Positions 9,262 to 23,400 of a DNA stretch of 64,000 nt are shown piece after piece. A program made the position numbers and the translations under genes. The notes under the pieces were generated by a model, which saw only the letters and a list, made by a program, of their open reading frames with translations, searched no databases and was not told the DNA's origin. Source of the stretch: Rhytidiadelphus loreus (lineage: Eukaryota; Streptophyta; Bryopsida; Hypnales; Hylocomiaceae); contig OX344762.1 of assembly GCA_947034895.1 (NCBI GenBank), positions 51,997,087 through 52,061,086 of the forward strand, given 5' to 3'. Every line of letters begins with the position of its first letter. Position 1 is the stretch's first letter.

Positions 9262-12200
9262 CTACGCAGAGCTTGTGCAACGTAGGATTCCGCTCTCAAG
9301 AATTCGTTTGAGCTCATTAAAGCTGAAGTTCGGAGCATGAATGAAAACATCTACTTCTGGATCCAAACCGCATATGACAATGAATAGAAAATACAAGTGC
9401 TTGCAATTGATCCATTGCCCTCTCTTTCCTAGTGACTTTGTCGACATTTTCTTGAAATAAGGACAAGAGCATTCCGGATACAAACCTACAGTAACCACAT
9501 ATTGTTGAATGTTTGGGTCTACACCTGAGTCAAGTAGAACAATGCATCCAAAACCCGGATGTGGTATCAACGTCACTTGACGAACAACGGCCTTCAAGGT
9601 AAGTGAAAAACTACAATTGTTTGCTTGTTTTGTAGTAGGTGCTGACTTGTTCCTTCGGATTTTCTTGCCAGATCTTGTACTTGGGTGCTCCGCCGGGAAA
9701 TTAGGAACAGGGAAACCAATTAAATCGGTTGGAAGATTATGATATCCAAATAGCCGCCGGGGGGAGATGTCAATACATTTGGGAAGACAGAAGCCAACAT
9801 TCTGAAGCTGCTAGATCTCAGTAGGCGTAAGATTTGTCCCCGTCTTCACTGGCCAAATACAAGGCACATTAGGTTTGGACATAACCCATTTCCTCTTTGA
9901 ACCTTTCACGCAACGCTCAATGTCGTCGTTGCAGAAGAAGAAATGTATTCTTTCAATTGTTTTCTTTTTATAACAGTCCATGTTCTCGGTGTAAGTTGGA
10001 GCTACGGTTCCTTTGTTGCCTTGAACAATCTTTGCGACACATTTCTTTCTGGTAATGGCGTGCAAAGCAAAGCACGCCTTCGACGAAGTCTTCGGCAACC
10101 GAGCAATATGCCACTTCGTCTCATCACAAGAAGTCTCTTCCACGGTCGTCACTCGAAAGGACTGTAAAGTGGAGGGCGCTATGATTGGAGCACTAGGTGT
10201 CTAGGTATCTGCAAATCTGTTTTAGTATCAGAAGGCGAGACATCTTCGCAGACCGGATCTAAACGAAGGGCAGATGCACTTGCTCGTGTTGTCCTCGTTC
10301 CTCCTCGAGGTCTTCAAAAATTTACTTTGTCGGATTGGTGCGAATCATGTTGGGACCCTGGAGGAAGATTAGGCATCCGTGGTTGGGATCCAAAAACCTC
10401 TTCTCCTTCAAGGTGAGGATTCCGAGTGCAGTACTCACCAGCACCTAGGACGGTCGCCATTGCATCATTTAGCCCTTAGGAATTCCCAGTGCGCTGTGCG
10501 TACCTCTGTGCTACTCAAAGATGTAGTTCTGCTTTTCTGGACCAGTTCCTGGGTTATCACCTTTGAGAAACTGGTAATACCGAACCATTTGCATGAACGC
10601 CCACACGTAATCATCAACAGTTGCAACATACAGATCATTTCCTCTCTTTCCGGATTGTTGCAACCATTTGTTATGGACAGTCTCTGCCAGGTTGCAAGAT
10701 GGCATCTCAGCAAGTTCATTCGTTGGCAATTCCTGGAAACATAAGATCATGGATAAATAAGAAGGAAACTATATTAAATTGATGTCTATATGTCCAAAGT
10801 CATAGAGACATAGATAACACTTTGAAATATATAAAACTAGTCATTGAAAACAAAATCTCTCTATAAGACAATATAATTATATCACTATGACAGAAGTACA
10901 ACGGCACATTAAAAACAATTGAAAAATATAACAAAAACAAGAAGGGTTTAATCTTACCATCTGCATGAAGCCCCCCCATTGCCTGTAACGGAAGTGCCAA
11001 AATGCAAGCCAGAGCTCCAACCGATGAATTCCTTCTCCTATTGCCGCTCCAGAAGAATGCCACCATGTTCGAATTGCCTGAAATCGAATCTCAGCCATGG
11101 CTATGGAAGCAACATCCTTATATTGCTTGCACAATTGCCGATGTTGATCTTGTAGATCCGACCGTATGTCTGCCTTCGTGTGTTTTTCCATGGACTGCAT
11201 CCAATGAAATAAACATGTACGCTCTCAATTTGCCATTGGCTGCTGTGGGTCACCGTTGCCATAAATAACTCTCACAGCATTCTAATTCACCTGTGCACAG
11301 TTGGCCATAAAGCCTTTAAAATAAGGAGACGGAATTCCATGCCGTCCCATGACTGCATTCAAATTAGTCCAGAAAGCAGCTTGCGCTGTAGTATTCTCCG
11401 ACTGCATGTCGCAGACAGCAATTGTCATCACGCGACAATAAATAGGATCATAAACATGACAAGCAAGAGTTGTCCAGTCTTTTACTCGCTTGACATGGTC
11501 AAACATGATCCAAGAGTCCTCGAGATCACCAGTAGGTTGCATGCAAGTAACCAGATCAACGCCACTGCTTGGGCCAATTTCTGACATTTTGAAAACAAAT
11601 ACCTTGTCCATATCTGATCCTTGACCAGGAAATTTATTCTCCTAAACATATGCCCAGTTGCTGCATCCTCGGAGCTTCAAGATGCTGTCCATAACTCCGA
11701 ACCTTCGAAAGTATTTGAAGGTGTTTACATCGTTTCTAATGCTTGGAGAGCTTATGAATTTGCACTTTTTTATTATTGGCAAGAGCTCGTCCATTCCAAA
11801 ATTGCCAGCAGGTGCTCCCTCTGGACGAAGAAGCATGTCTCCCAACAGTTCCTTGCTTGCCTCCAAAACAATAGAAGAATTCGTCCCAGATGGATTCCTC
11901 TCGACTTGATCCGAAATAAGAGACCGAGTTCTCTCTTTTGAGACACGGCAATCTCCATCTTTTACGGGGTGAACATGTAATCCGAAGTGAACACACGCCT
12001 GCCGCATCCCCGATGACCCTACTACATAATAAATCTTGGCTGGACAAACCACAACGCAAGAAGGGACCTCACCACAAATTGTGCATGTGATTGTCGAAGC
12101 TGGAGGTGGATAAGGACCAACTTCAAATGGAACAGGAGAACACCCATCCCATTCCGTCTCATTCACGGGTGCCACACGGTGCTTGCGACTAAGGTACTCG

Positions 12201-12981
12201 CAAGTGCTGTTATCACACTGAAGGTGTCCCACACAAGAAGATAAACAAAATGTCAACCCATCCTCGTTTCTAATGTTAGTGGTATGTAAATTAGACTAGA
12301 CATGGCCATCGTAGCGTTTCTCCATCCTACTCAAAAGTTTTCCTTGGCATTGGTAACCAGAAAGGGCTAAAGGCGGTAATTCAAAAATAACATTACCGTT
12401 AAAAACAGGTGGAACAAAATTGACCTGATGAATAGAAATGGAATCATAATCAATCTTTTTGAATGGATTTCGCGACCCTTTGGTATAATACAGCTTTCGA
12501 AGGCACGGAATAATTGACTGTCCATCAACTACCTCCGACTTATTCAACATCACAACATTAGGCTTCAAGGTGATGGTACTAGCGACTGGACAAGAAGATG
12601 ACGGCATATGTTTCAGAACCTTGTGGGGAGGAGAAGAGTCATTTGAGTCATCTGAGTCGTCGGTCTCAGTGGAAGACGGCCCAACACCAGGTGCTGCTAA
12701 TCCATACACTAAATACCTCCCTGGTCCCAGAAGCCACTCTTTACAGGAATTTACTTCGACAGGTTCTTGACCTAATGTATGGATCAATTCACCACTATTA
12801 CTGTCAAAAACCTCCTCGTCAATATGTAATGAACTAGGACATAGACAGAACTGAATACTCAAGCGCAATGCGCTAACGACAGCAAATCCTGTATCTCCAA
12901 CTGGAAAGGAGATTGGGATGAATTCTCCCATTGTTCTAACAATTGCCATTGAACTTGACATCCACTCGGGCTCATTGCCAT
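9262..12981 (-). pseudogene. SWIM-finger Mutator-like transposase (pseudogene, five in-frame TAG codons)
   Basis: On the minus strand one frame is open from about 12981 to 10958 except for TAG at 12296, 11642 and 11282. It continues after an intron (donor after codon ATG at 10958, acceptor at 10741) to a TAG at 10511, and from about 10170 to the TAG at 9262 with one TAG at 9811. No TAA, TGA or frameshift was seen inside these blocks. Recognisable parts are an acidic linker (TDDSDDSNDSS), a transposase-like core (HVYDPIYCR, FKGFMANCAQVN where an Asp might be expected, and TCLFHW resembling the C..H motif of MULE cores), and near the C terminus a SWIM zinc finger, CSCPYF...NCKH. SWIM fingers are typical of MULE/FAR1-type transposases. 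The joint between 10500 and 10170 was not resolved. It is transcribed away from gene 1. Confidence 0.6.
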
Positions 12982-13197
12982 CTACAAGTCAAACACAACT
13001 ATGCATTCTTGTCAAGTAAGTCCGATAGCAATAACCGGAGAAGGAGAATGGGTAGACACAATAAAAACTTGAATTTTGAATCCATCCTCAATTAAGGACG
13101 GCTACATTAATGAACACACCACCTAAGAACATTCAACTTCAATGGCAAGGTACTCTTCAAGCGCAGGAAATGTAAGGACTCAGTTGTATATAACGAG

Positions 13198-13308
13198 ACT
13201 ACACTGAATAGTGAAATTAGGTTGCCCCACACTAATTTCTCATATCTAACACTTTCAGACATGGTGAACTATAGTCTGGGGCAACCTAATTTCACTATTT
13301 AGTGTAGT
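13198..13308. mobile_element. 111-bp MITE with about 30-bp inverted repeats
   Basis: The arms are ACTACACTGAATAGTGAAAT... (continuing TAGGTTGCCCCA) and its reverse complement, with one mismatch, separated by about 50 bp. If the element is taken as starting at CACTRAATAG, both sides carry a TA dinucleotide, as for Stowaway or Tc1/mariner MITEs. It lies between the divergent transposase and gene 1. Confidence 0.65.
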
Positions 13309-14555
13309 GGACCATTATTCAGAATGGAATTTTTCTCATTTTGTCAGAAGAGACAGTGTTGCATTAATATTACAAAATACCTGCATCGCCAAGCATCATT
13401 GCTTGAAAAATATTACTAGCACTAGACTCCATTTACAAATCTAAAAAGTAGATTGGTCAGAAGATAATTCCAACCTGCATTACACAGTTGAGAATCATCT
13501 AAATACACAAATGAGTAATATATAAAAAGACATGGGCAGAGAATACATCTAGCTATATTATTCATACCCATGGGTATGAAACTGAAGACATGTGCCAACT
13601 GGGATCCACGTGTCTCAGGTCCAAGGATAAATATCAATGCTCATGAGTATACAACATATTACCATTAACAAGTAAGTCAAATGATGATATATTGCAAATG
13701 ATGGCGACAATTCATCCATATTTTACTCGTGGTCAATCTGAGAAGGTCCAGGGTACATATTTTTTAGATAGGACTAGAATAGATACACCAAGATAAAATA
13801 ATTTTTAATGGAAGTATTCATCTATTAAAATACCTAATTTTGGTTGAAATAATGCGTCCTAGATGTGCAGATCATGAATATCTTGGTTTCTGTACATTAG
13901 AATTGTAATTATACTTGATTACCAAATATACATACTAAGGATGGATAAAAAATTCTTATCATACGAAATCAAAATAAAATTGCAAGAGAGTGGGGCTTAC
14001 CAAGTTCAGAGCCAAATGTATAGGACTTAAGGGCATAATGTATCGGACGAGTCCAGCCAACCATAATAAGAGAGAAATGTACAAGACTTAATGTACAAAA
14101 CTTAAGGACTTAATGTACAGGCTAAGTGGGGCTTTCCAAAATGTACAGGACATAATGTAAAGGTCTTAAGGGCATAATGTATAGGGCGAGTGGGTCTAAT
14201 AGAATTATGAGCCACAACGCCGAAGCGGTAGCCATAGCTTGGTACCAATTCCCCCTCTTCTGCACGAAAATCGGAACCCTAAAGCCGTCAGAGCAGATGT
14301 AAGGACTGTCGCCCGCAGAAGGAAGTCATTTTGGTCCGACACTCTGCTGTAAGTTCACGCTGCTGCCTTGGTGACCCACTCCTCCATTCTGTCTTCATTC
14401 ATTGCAAGTTTCCAATGCTTGCCGAGTGTTGCTCACTCATCGTGGAACTTGGGGTTTTGTTTTGCTTGAGCCAGGTGGAGATGGCAGGATTTGGACCAAA
14501 CATGCGGCCGAGACGCCACCAACCAAGCTGAGCTCTCCCGGACGCTCCAACACCG
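13309..14555. other. Intergenic region between divergent transposase and gene 1
   Basis: No credible gene. Short imperfect repeats of GTACAGGACTTAATGTA/AAGGGCATAATGTA type occur at about 14020-14200. The stretch presumably contains the promoter of gene 1 and, with 12982-13197, that of the minus-strand transposase; no motif was convincing enough to call. Confidence 0.4.
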
Positions 14556-14707
14556 ATGGCAGAAGTCGTCAAACTTGAGGTGAGATTTTCAACAATTTTA
14601 TCTTGGTTGCACAAGACGAGAGCTCCAAGGATCTCATGTGCGTAAAATAGCAGCATTAGGTTTTTGCTGTGAGTTTGCGATGCATACAGAGTTCCAGAAA
14701 TAGCCCG

Positions 14708-16572
14708 TCTCGGTGCCGAGAGATTCTCAGGAAGAACAGTCCTGATTATACTCAACATATATGAGGACTGTTGCTTTGCGAGTTGATACCTCTATTCATT
14801 TAGTCAATTATCCCACTGCATCGTGAGGTTGGACACTGAACCATACTAGTTTTCAATTCCGTAAATCCTATAATGTCATCTAGATCTCCCTGAATACGGA
14901 AAGTGCGCAATCTAAGACCGCCGTAAGGATTATGAAGTAGCGAAAATATCCCTTAACCTCTGTTTAATATGGAATCTAAATTCAACGTATTATTGATAGC
15001 TTACTGTCGTGTATGATTGTGTAATATTCTGGTAATCAACTTATAATCGGGGCTTCCACGTAATGATATGTTCTTCATCTAATTGAACTTTGTTTTGGCC
15101 ATTGGGTCGCAATTAAATTTCGAATGCAAACAAATTGATAGTTGCACTCAATCTCGGTACCGAGACAAGTTCCTCAAGAGGTTTCCCTTGCATGAAATTT
15201 GAGATGTAAAACTGTGGTGCAAAAGGCCTGTCCATGTCTAGAAGTGGTTCTGGAAAGCAGGAGCATGAGTCATTTACAGACTGACAGGATGGATCGTAAT
15301 TTTCTAGTCATTCTTGCTTATAGATTTGCTTCCCATTCCCTTCTCGGTACCGAGAGATTAATCAGACTGTACAGTCCGTGCATAGGGCCCCTGCATCAAT
15401 ACGAAATTTTCTTGTAACCGTTAACACAAGCATGTGATCTTCAGAATTTCTATTTGCATACCTAGAGTCTTGTATGTGTTGCCGTCAAAGTGCAATAAAA
15501 CACAAAACAATCATTACATTTACCTTGTTTCCTGAAGATTCGGATGATACCGTATGCATATAGAGGGTACTAGGAACCCTCTCTCGGCACCGAGACATGG
15601 TCAGATGAAAAACATTTGTGTATGCGATACTTGGTTGAAATTCCCGCGAGCTTGGAATCCTCTCGTTCTTGATGCATTGGAAAAGCAGGTCTGATAGTGT
15701 CTCGGTACCGAGACAGAGTACTCTAGGGATGACAATGCATGTATACCCCAAGGCAGAAAACTGATTTCATGTTTGCTTTGAGGTTTTAATTTCTGGATAA
15801 AGCATGAGTTGTTCGCTCCGAGGAATCTCTCGGTACCGAGACTAGTTCTGGAGAAACTATCTTATGGACAAGAATGAGCATGACACGCCTCCACAAACTT
15901 GACGATACATGTTTTTCATGATTCTCATGCAACTGAATGAACTTGTTATGCATAGATAGTTTTTGGATTTGACAGTCTCGGTACCGAGACAAGTTATATT
16001 GTCTGATTACCTTGCACCTAATTCGGATGCCTAAACCTAATTACTTGATCTTTGATTGAAATCAATTGTAGGTAGAGAGAATGGAGCAAATTCAGGAGCG
16101 TCCTGTTGAGGCCAGTACCTCACTGACTGCATCTCCGCACATGGTAAGATTCAATCTTTTTTCATTTCCAGTCATTGGATTTCGGATACGGATTGGAGAA
16201 GGATCATTGCATGGCTTAAATATAATGCATAGCCTGGGTGTTCGTTCCACAATCTCGGTGCCGAGACGGTCATATAGTGATAATATGTGTGCACAATTTG
16301 TGGGCAATTATAGATTACTGTTCTTACAATGTTATGTGCACTTACGATTCTATGGTTTCATTCTTCTCAGGTGGCTACTGAGACTGAGCCTCCACCACCT
16401 TCGGTAAGTGATTTCTCGCAATTCTATGTGATATTATTAGGTGATTTTTTTCACGGCGTGATTAGAACTGTGCTAGTCTTGTAGATAGATTACACCATAT
16501 CAAGCTAAATTCAGTTCAGGTGGTTCATTAATGCAAGGAAATCTTCGTGAGAATCTTGTCTCGGTACCGAGT
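14708..16572. repeat. Cluster of nine TCTCGGTACCGAGA palindromes in 5' introns of gene 1
   Basis: Copies start at 14708 (GTGCC variant), 15152, 15342, 15582 (GCACC variant), 15700, 15828, 15976, 16253 (GTGCC variant) and 16559 (last base differs). A tenth, more diverged copy is at 8833. All nine lie in introns 1 to 3 of gene 1 and none lies in an exon. Spacing is irregular (about 118 to 450 bp). Several share a flank of ACAAGTT or ACTAGTT, while other flanks differ, so this is a conserved short palindrome and not a long tandem repeat. A role as a protein-binding site is plausible but unproven. Confidence 0.85.
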
Positions 16573-16947
16573 ATACAAATGATATTGACTGCATAAGCGA
16601 ATTCTGGACAAGGATTCAGCATATTCAGTTCGAGAATTTGCGTATAGTATTATCATGTTCAATATTGGTATATGATATTTGGATGACTTCCCGGTATGTT
16701 CACGAGTTCCTCTAACCCAAAACCCTGACTATAACCCTGACTGTATTGGCAAGTTCCAGAAGTAACTGAGGAGACGAATATGCCCCACCATATTGATTTG
16801 GGTGAACATGCTGATGATGTTGATCAAGTAAATAAATTGGACGATGTTGGCATGGAATCGCAAGGTCACGACACTGAAGAAGTTTCGGTCACTGGAGTGG
16901 GACAGGGATTTATGGAGGAAGATATAAGGCGGACGCATACGCTAGAC

Positions 16948-16950
16948 ACC
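16948..16950. repeat. Target-site duplication ACC, left copy
   Basis: ACC precedes the left terminus at 16951, and ACC (43128-43130) follows the right terminus. Both copies are one codon (Thr) in the same frame of gene 1. Confidence 0.9.
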
Positions 16951-16969
16951 CACTAGAAGAAACCCGCGT

Positions 16970-17480
16970 TTTAGGGGATGTTTGGAAAGACTAGAACATG
17001 TGTTTTCATGGTGGAAAAATGTGTCAACTCTAGTGTCACCTAAAATCCGTTGTGGTGTGCGTTTTTTCAGACGTCTAAAATTTGGTAAAACATGCTGTGA
17101 TGTCAACATGTTTCATGGAAACAAGTGGTAACACCTCCTCTTTTGAGTGTGTAGAAATGCGCCACGTGGATGCCCCTAGGCTTCCATGTCAGCAAATTTT
17201 GGCCGGGCAATAACACAAAAAAAATTTCAGGGAAAAAACGTGATGACGTGGCGTATGACATGGCTGACCGAAATTCTGACATGGATAGGTAATTTCTGAA
17301 TATGGATATTGCAGTATAATACGTGGCAACTCGTGCAAAGGAAGTTCAAAAATGATGTCGCTTGTCGTAAATGTTTAACAGAACGTCATGTATGACGTTA
17401 TCATGTTTTACAAAACGTGTGTGAAAATCTTATTGTGTTGCAGAAAACGTTGACGTGGCACTGTTCATGTGGGCATTTGA
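16970..17480. repeat. Left subterminal motif region of the 26-kb CACTA element
   Basis: The region contains clustered short motifs of the type AAAACGTG, GACGTGGC, GTGTCA and ACGTCATG in both orientations (for example around 17079, 17239, 17381, 17410 and 17449). In En/Spm such subterminal motifs are bound by the second element protein. The same vocabulary appears at the right end and in one internal cluster near 28480. Confidence 0.6.
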
Positions 17481-20400
17481 GTTTCCTGTAGGCTACAGAA
17501 CACCTGATGATACATGAAGCCATGAACGAGCAATGTCACCTTAGACATGGAAGTTCTGTAGTACGTGTTCTTGCCAATGTCCGCTTTCTTGTCAAACGTG
17601 GTTGCCATGTTTTAGTTGTGCATCTCATGCAGCATATGAATGACAAGGTTGTCCCATTTGTTGTTCGTAGTGCAACGCACGACACGACACATCCCTCCAT
17701 CCTGAAAGTCCGCATTCTTTGCAACAGTGCCAATTGTTTCATATGCAAGTATATTATGTAGTGTTGCTTCATTGGACGGGCCACCAATGCCATGCAATGT
17801 CATTCATGACACCATTCTTGACAACACTATTCAATCAACAAACATGTACAATGTTGTGTGCATCTATCAAAAAGAATGTCAATTCCCAACATTCATTGTC
17901 TACCGTGTCCTTTTGTTTTTCACATGAAAGGTATGTTCCTACATGTCTTCCTATATGGAGTCCTCTTTTTCTAAATACAACTAGTGTTCTTGTTGTTGTC
18001 TTTGAAGACAACGAACGTTGTACATTCATAGGGATGTCCACAATGACTATGTGGATAGAAATACACCTAATTGCCCTATAATGTAGGTATCGAAACACAG
18101 GCGTCATGCTTTGAACATGCCCTTTCAATCATTAGTTACTAATATGCATTTTCTAAGACATTCCATAGTTGATTCCTGCCCATTCTACATACATACATGA
18201 AATAGAACTCATCAACTGATGCTTTCAAAAATAGATCTTCCATAAATATGAGGTGCATTACAGATTATACCTTTGTAGTCAAGGTACAACATGAAGTCCA
18301 TTCTCAATAAGATGCCATGATGTATACGTGGCATGGCCCCATCCTTGTCCATTTTGGATTCCCATTACTGTAATGCTATGGAAAAACCATAACTCCCATT
18401 ATACAGTGCTATCTGCCAAAAACAACGATGCTCTTATTTTCTGTTCTTGGACAGGAATCTGACATGAAAAAAGTGTAAGATTTCAGTGTCCGAGGTATTG
18501 CTGAATCCACATACCTACAGAATTCACCTCATTCTACGAACATACACTTTTCATATGCAGAAATGACGCTGAACTAGATGTCGTTCTGGCAACTACAATG
18601 TAGCAAGATATGATGGCCCCTGCTTCTTGTCCGAGCAAAGAATATGTGCAGGCACATGCAACTCCGTCTGGACCCCTCAGAGTAATGACTGAATGAGTGA
18701 GGAAATCTTCTCTTGAAAACAAGAGGACCAAAACATGGACAAGCTGTAAACTAGGCAACCAATCTATGAAATGCAGACGCTGTAGTGACCCATCAGTAAA
18801 AATGGTTGGTACCTGGCACTGAAGAAGGTGTGCCATCTTGGTTGATAGAAACCTCCTCCGTACAACTTCATTGTTGATTACTTGATGACAATCTTTAATT
18901 CGTATGTGCGCTTCAGATTCAAAGATGTTCCTTTTGGACTTGGCTATAAGCTCGCATTCACAAAGTCAATCACAAACATTATACACTAAGTTCCAAATTA
19001 ATTAGTTTGTCCCACGTACATTTGATGATTCCTAAAGATTTATGAGATTTAAATTGGAAGCAATACAATATGATGTATATTTCAATGTAGCGAAGACTGA
19101 CAACCCTTTCCTGTGCTCATGAGAGGTGATGAATACGTTTCTTTCTGTAGGCGTTTAATGTGTGTCCACTACTACAAATTAAAAGGGTCTCAGAAGTTGT
19201 AGTAAAAGTTCTTACCTGATTAACGGAGACTCGTCGTCAACTTGTTCAAGCAGAGAAGTGGGTCCGTGATACTGCAGGAAGTGCGTCAATGCATTTTTTT
19301 GCTTCTTGCTTTGGAAGCTGAATTTTATCTATACTTGGCAGGTCAAGGACCGCTTATCAGAAAGCCTTCGGTATTGAAAGCTCTGTGGATGGCAACAACA
19401 TAGAAATACTGGTCATTACAAGGTCACTATACTGACATGTGATTGTATCCAGAAAATGAGTTGTACAAATTGTGGTCCACATTGTAACACATACGTGTAG
19501 ACATCAGAGCGTATGATCACTTTCATGTACACCAGCTTCTACCACGCACATAATACATTGTTTCTTGACACATTGACCAACAAATGCTTTATAACGGAGC
19601 ACTAAAATTCCCAGAAGTTGTCAACCGAATCATGCAATTCATTGATATGAACACTTTTCACTTGCTTTCTCTACATGCTAGTAAATCCTTTCATCATAAC
19701 GATGATGTTCATTTTACACTATGAAAGGTTCCTCTATGAATGTCATATCTTTTCTTCTATCGCATGTTACTTAGAAGCCGGATCATTTTAACAATCACAG
19801 TGACATAACAAAAAAGTAACGCATGGATAGATCAAATGGACTATGTACACAGTTTCGAACATGCAAAGTTAGGTACTGAGGAGTACCTGCGAAATGACCT
19901 TCTGGAGTCATGCGAGGTTGAACTCAATAAAAACGAGCTCCAGAAATTGGATATCTGGTAAAGGGTATATGTATCAAAGTCATGAATGATGAACTTGAAG
20001 AACAACACTATGCACAGAAACTGTTATCTACACTTGTCAATAGAAATTGACGTCCATTATAGTTCATTTATAGATGATTACCAGGTATTACATTGTAAAT
20101 GACGGTACCTTGAAGTCTACAACATAGAATGCCGATGCACATGAGTACTGATGTCCTTCCACTAGATACCAGCTACCGTCCTTTCACTGCTTTTCGGAAA
20201 ATACCCTTCACAGGTTCAGTGGTTCACTGCCGTTTTCTACGAACAGAAATGTATTTGGCCAGGAACACTGTAATCCCTTCTTGTAGTAGCACATCTTCTT
20301 GACCATCATCACTGCACTGCACTGTACCAAGTATTATGAGGTCAGCAAATCCACTATCATTCTTGTGTGGTAGCTTGAACATGCGTTTACCTTTCTTCTC

Positions 20401-23400
20401 AGCAATTTCTTGTAGCTATATCGACAACCAAAATAACATGTTCACATCGCTTTTCTAATTCAATCTAAGAAAGTAGAAAGGATGTAAGCTAAGGATGTGT
20501 GCTCCTGAGACATATTTTCGCACAGCTACACATTTTTGCGGATTTTGAGTTTACGAATGATAGCAATTGTACGTATACAGCTTTCGCAAATCACTCTAGC
20601 AACAGGCAAACTTCAATGAAAATGGTGAAGTGTACATGTAAGCACTGAGAATTTTTTTGCTTCATCTTCAATCCCAAGCATTTCATACAGCAAGTATACT
20701 GAATAGGCTAACATACCCGAAGAAAGCAGCATGTGCATTTGGACAATTTGCTACTTCATGAGGGTCCAGTTGGAATTGGACTTGACTACTGACCATGGAG
20801 AAAAAGGCCTACGATAGTAAACAAGAATTTCTAACATTGAATCCTATATCTGTAAAAGAGGTCACCATTTGTCGTTGCTAGTTAGAAGAATTGACATTTT
20901 GGGCATATGAGTCGTCATAGTAGATAAAAGAAACGCGGGTCCTACAGTGAATTGAAGGACTCCAAATGGTTTCGTATGTGTTCTAATTGTCTTACATCTT
21001 ACACATTGTGTCATTAATAATGACAAGACTAGTATAGAACAAGGTACTGTAGAGAACTGTGCTCTTTCATATACTACAATGAATCCCTTGTACTAGAATG
21101 TTCATTCTACTTGATACACATTCTATAAGCTTCAGCAATTCCGAAATCCTACAACCTCTTCCGTAAGTAACCATAAATGGGCAAGAAATCATGAAAACAC
21201 CTTACCACATGCGCTCATTGTGAACCACATGCAATGTAGCCTTCTCGGAACTCAAACCTATTCAACTTCAACAACACCCAGCACTGTATGTACCTCATAC
21301 GTGGCACATGAAGCCTTGAAATGGTAGCGACTCCCCAAAATGCTGAATGATGTTGCCATTTCTGATGATAAAGACACACGCGACAATCAGAGATAATTCA
21401 TTTTAAGCATGGCCGTCTGTATTACTGACAAGCAAGTCTTCTTTATTTTCATGTCTTCTGGTTTGACAAGTGTTTCGGTAACAAGAATGACAATTGCGTT
21501 CAATCCATAAGCTTCCAATTGTATTTGCAAACATTCGTCGACGAACATGTGCTGTCAAGGCACCCAATATTGGCAAGCAGTGCTATACACTCTGTACGTT
21601 AGAGGGAATTTTAATTTCGATGAAAAGCAATCAGTACATTTTAATCAGTCCAATGGAAAACATGACGGCCCTCATCATGATTTTCAAGGTTTCATTGAAA
21701 TGTGTAGAACCACATATAGTGTCAAGATCTTCAGAAATACTGCACAATACATGGAAAACCAAAGTAGTGGCTAAGTTCACAGACTCACATCTGTTAAGTT
21801 CAACATATGAATAGTTACGAAACCTCACGCTGTAAGTGATAGGTTCCTCAGTACCTTTGAAAACAAAGTCCAGTATGTAGTAGATTTATTTTAGGCTGCA
21901 GTACTTTTTAAAAAATAATTACATTCTTGTGGTCACTGCATATTTAATTTTTGGACGTGCAACTTTGAGTAAGCGTCACAATAACTGGAGTAAACAAAGA
22001 AACAAGGTGGAATAAGGCCATGCAAAGTGCAGTTCATCCAATGGAGCAACCACGGTGCTTGCATTCACTAGCATCATGTACTTGATATTCAACTTTCAGA
22101 GTAGAGGACATGAGTTACAGTAACTCACCTTCTGGAATGTGGTATTGACAAGAGGAGTTGTGTATTTCTCCGTCACGGATTTGCAGGTCTAAATGAATGA
22201 ACCTGTTCATAAACTCCCTGTTACAGAACATTAGAAACAAAGAGGCCATTTGCATTTACGATGATTTGGGCATGCGGAGCCGGAACAATTGAAAACGACT
22301 GTAGCACTCGTCATGGTTTCTGTACATGACATATGTAGCTATTTGCACTTCCAACTTCAACTTCTCTTTCATATGAAGTGCGTTCACATATAGAAGTGTA
22401 CATCGGTATGTTCGCTAATTAATGTTTCTTGTCCCAACTGGATATTCTGTTCATTTCTGTTCATGTAGAAGGAACATGTACGGGAATCATATGTAACATT
22501 TCCTATCCGCCCACAGCAGACACAGTGAACAATTCCAATCACATGACCATGCTTATTGTATCGATTACAATCGTCTGAATACGAACAATCTTCAAGATCT
22601 TCAAAAAAGCAGAAGATCACTTGCATTCCACTGTATTTGTGAAAGGATGATATGGTAATCTAGAACATTGTGCCTCAAATATGCATGCAATGACTACCTG
22701 AATGTCAATCCTCCCGTAGACTTTCCAAATCCTCCAGTGAATTGTGGTACTTATTCTACAAGAGTATTGAACTAATCATGCAGACGACGGTGACTTCTCA
22801 TGACACTTGCAGTATGCAGACCTCTGTACCTGATGTGTATATAACTGTAGTTCGCCTTCAGCATAGGTACTAGCGGCTTCCGGCTTCTACACATACTGCT
22901 GTGAAGGTTAACAAGTTTAGTACAGAAATATGAGCAACTACTGTAATACCAAACGATATTAGATGTTTATTTGCATAGTACACTATCAAAAATACTAATA
23001 CATTAGGATTAGAAGCTAAACTTCTTATTATGCACGTACCTTGTATAGTCAGGCTTGGTTAGAATTGAAAAGAAAGTTGTTGATTGTTGCTATAAGTATA
23101 AAGACCATTGCAAGAACTTCGAAACATACTAAATTCATAGATTCTCTACAGAAAGATATAATTCCCTAGAAATGTGCACCTAAAATGTGTAGAGGTTCAG
23201 AATGGTAGTGACAACCAATTTATACCTCACAATTGACTAGGATATTGCCATTCGAAGCACTCTCCACTGACTATACTCCATCATCTTCTGAATACATACT
23301 CCAACTGCATGTTTCTATAAAATAATTTCACCATGTCAGTGTGCATAACGTACAATGCGTGACATAATGTATTACCTAGCAGCAGACTATGTTGCCCCGA

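Noticed and set aside
14708..16572. Palindrome cluster as a CRISPR array
   Set aside because: Spacing is irregular (about 118 to 450 bp), the repeat is only 14 bp, and it lies in introns of a eukaryotic split gene.
22384..22626. Cys-rich minus-strand ORF (HCVCCGRIGN) as a zinc-finger exon
   Set aside because: No second half of a finger pattern, no splice-consistent neighbours, and it lies in a region otherwise without coding signal.
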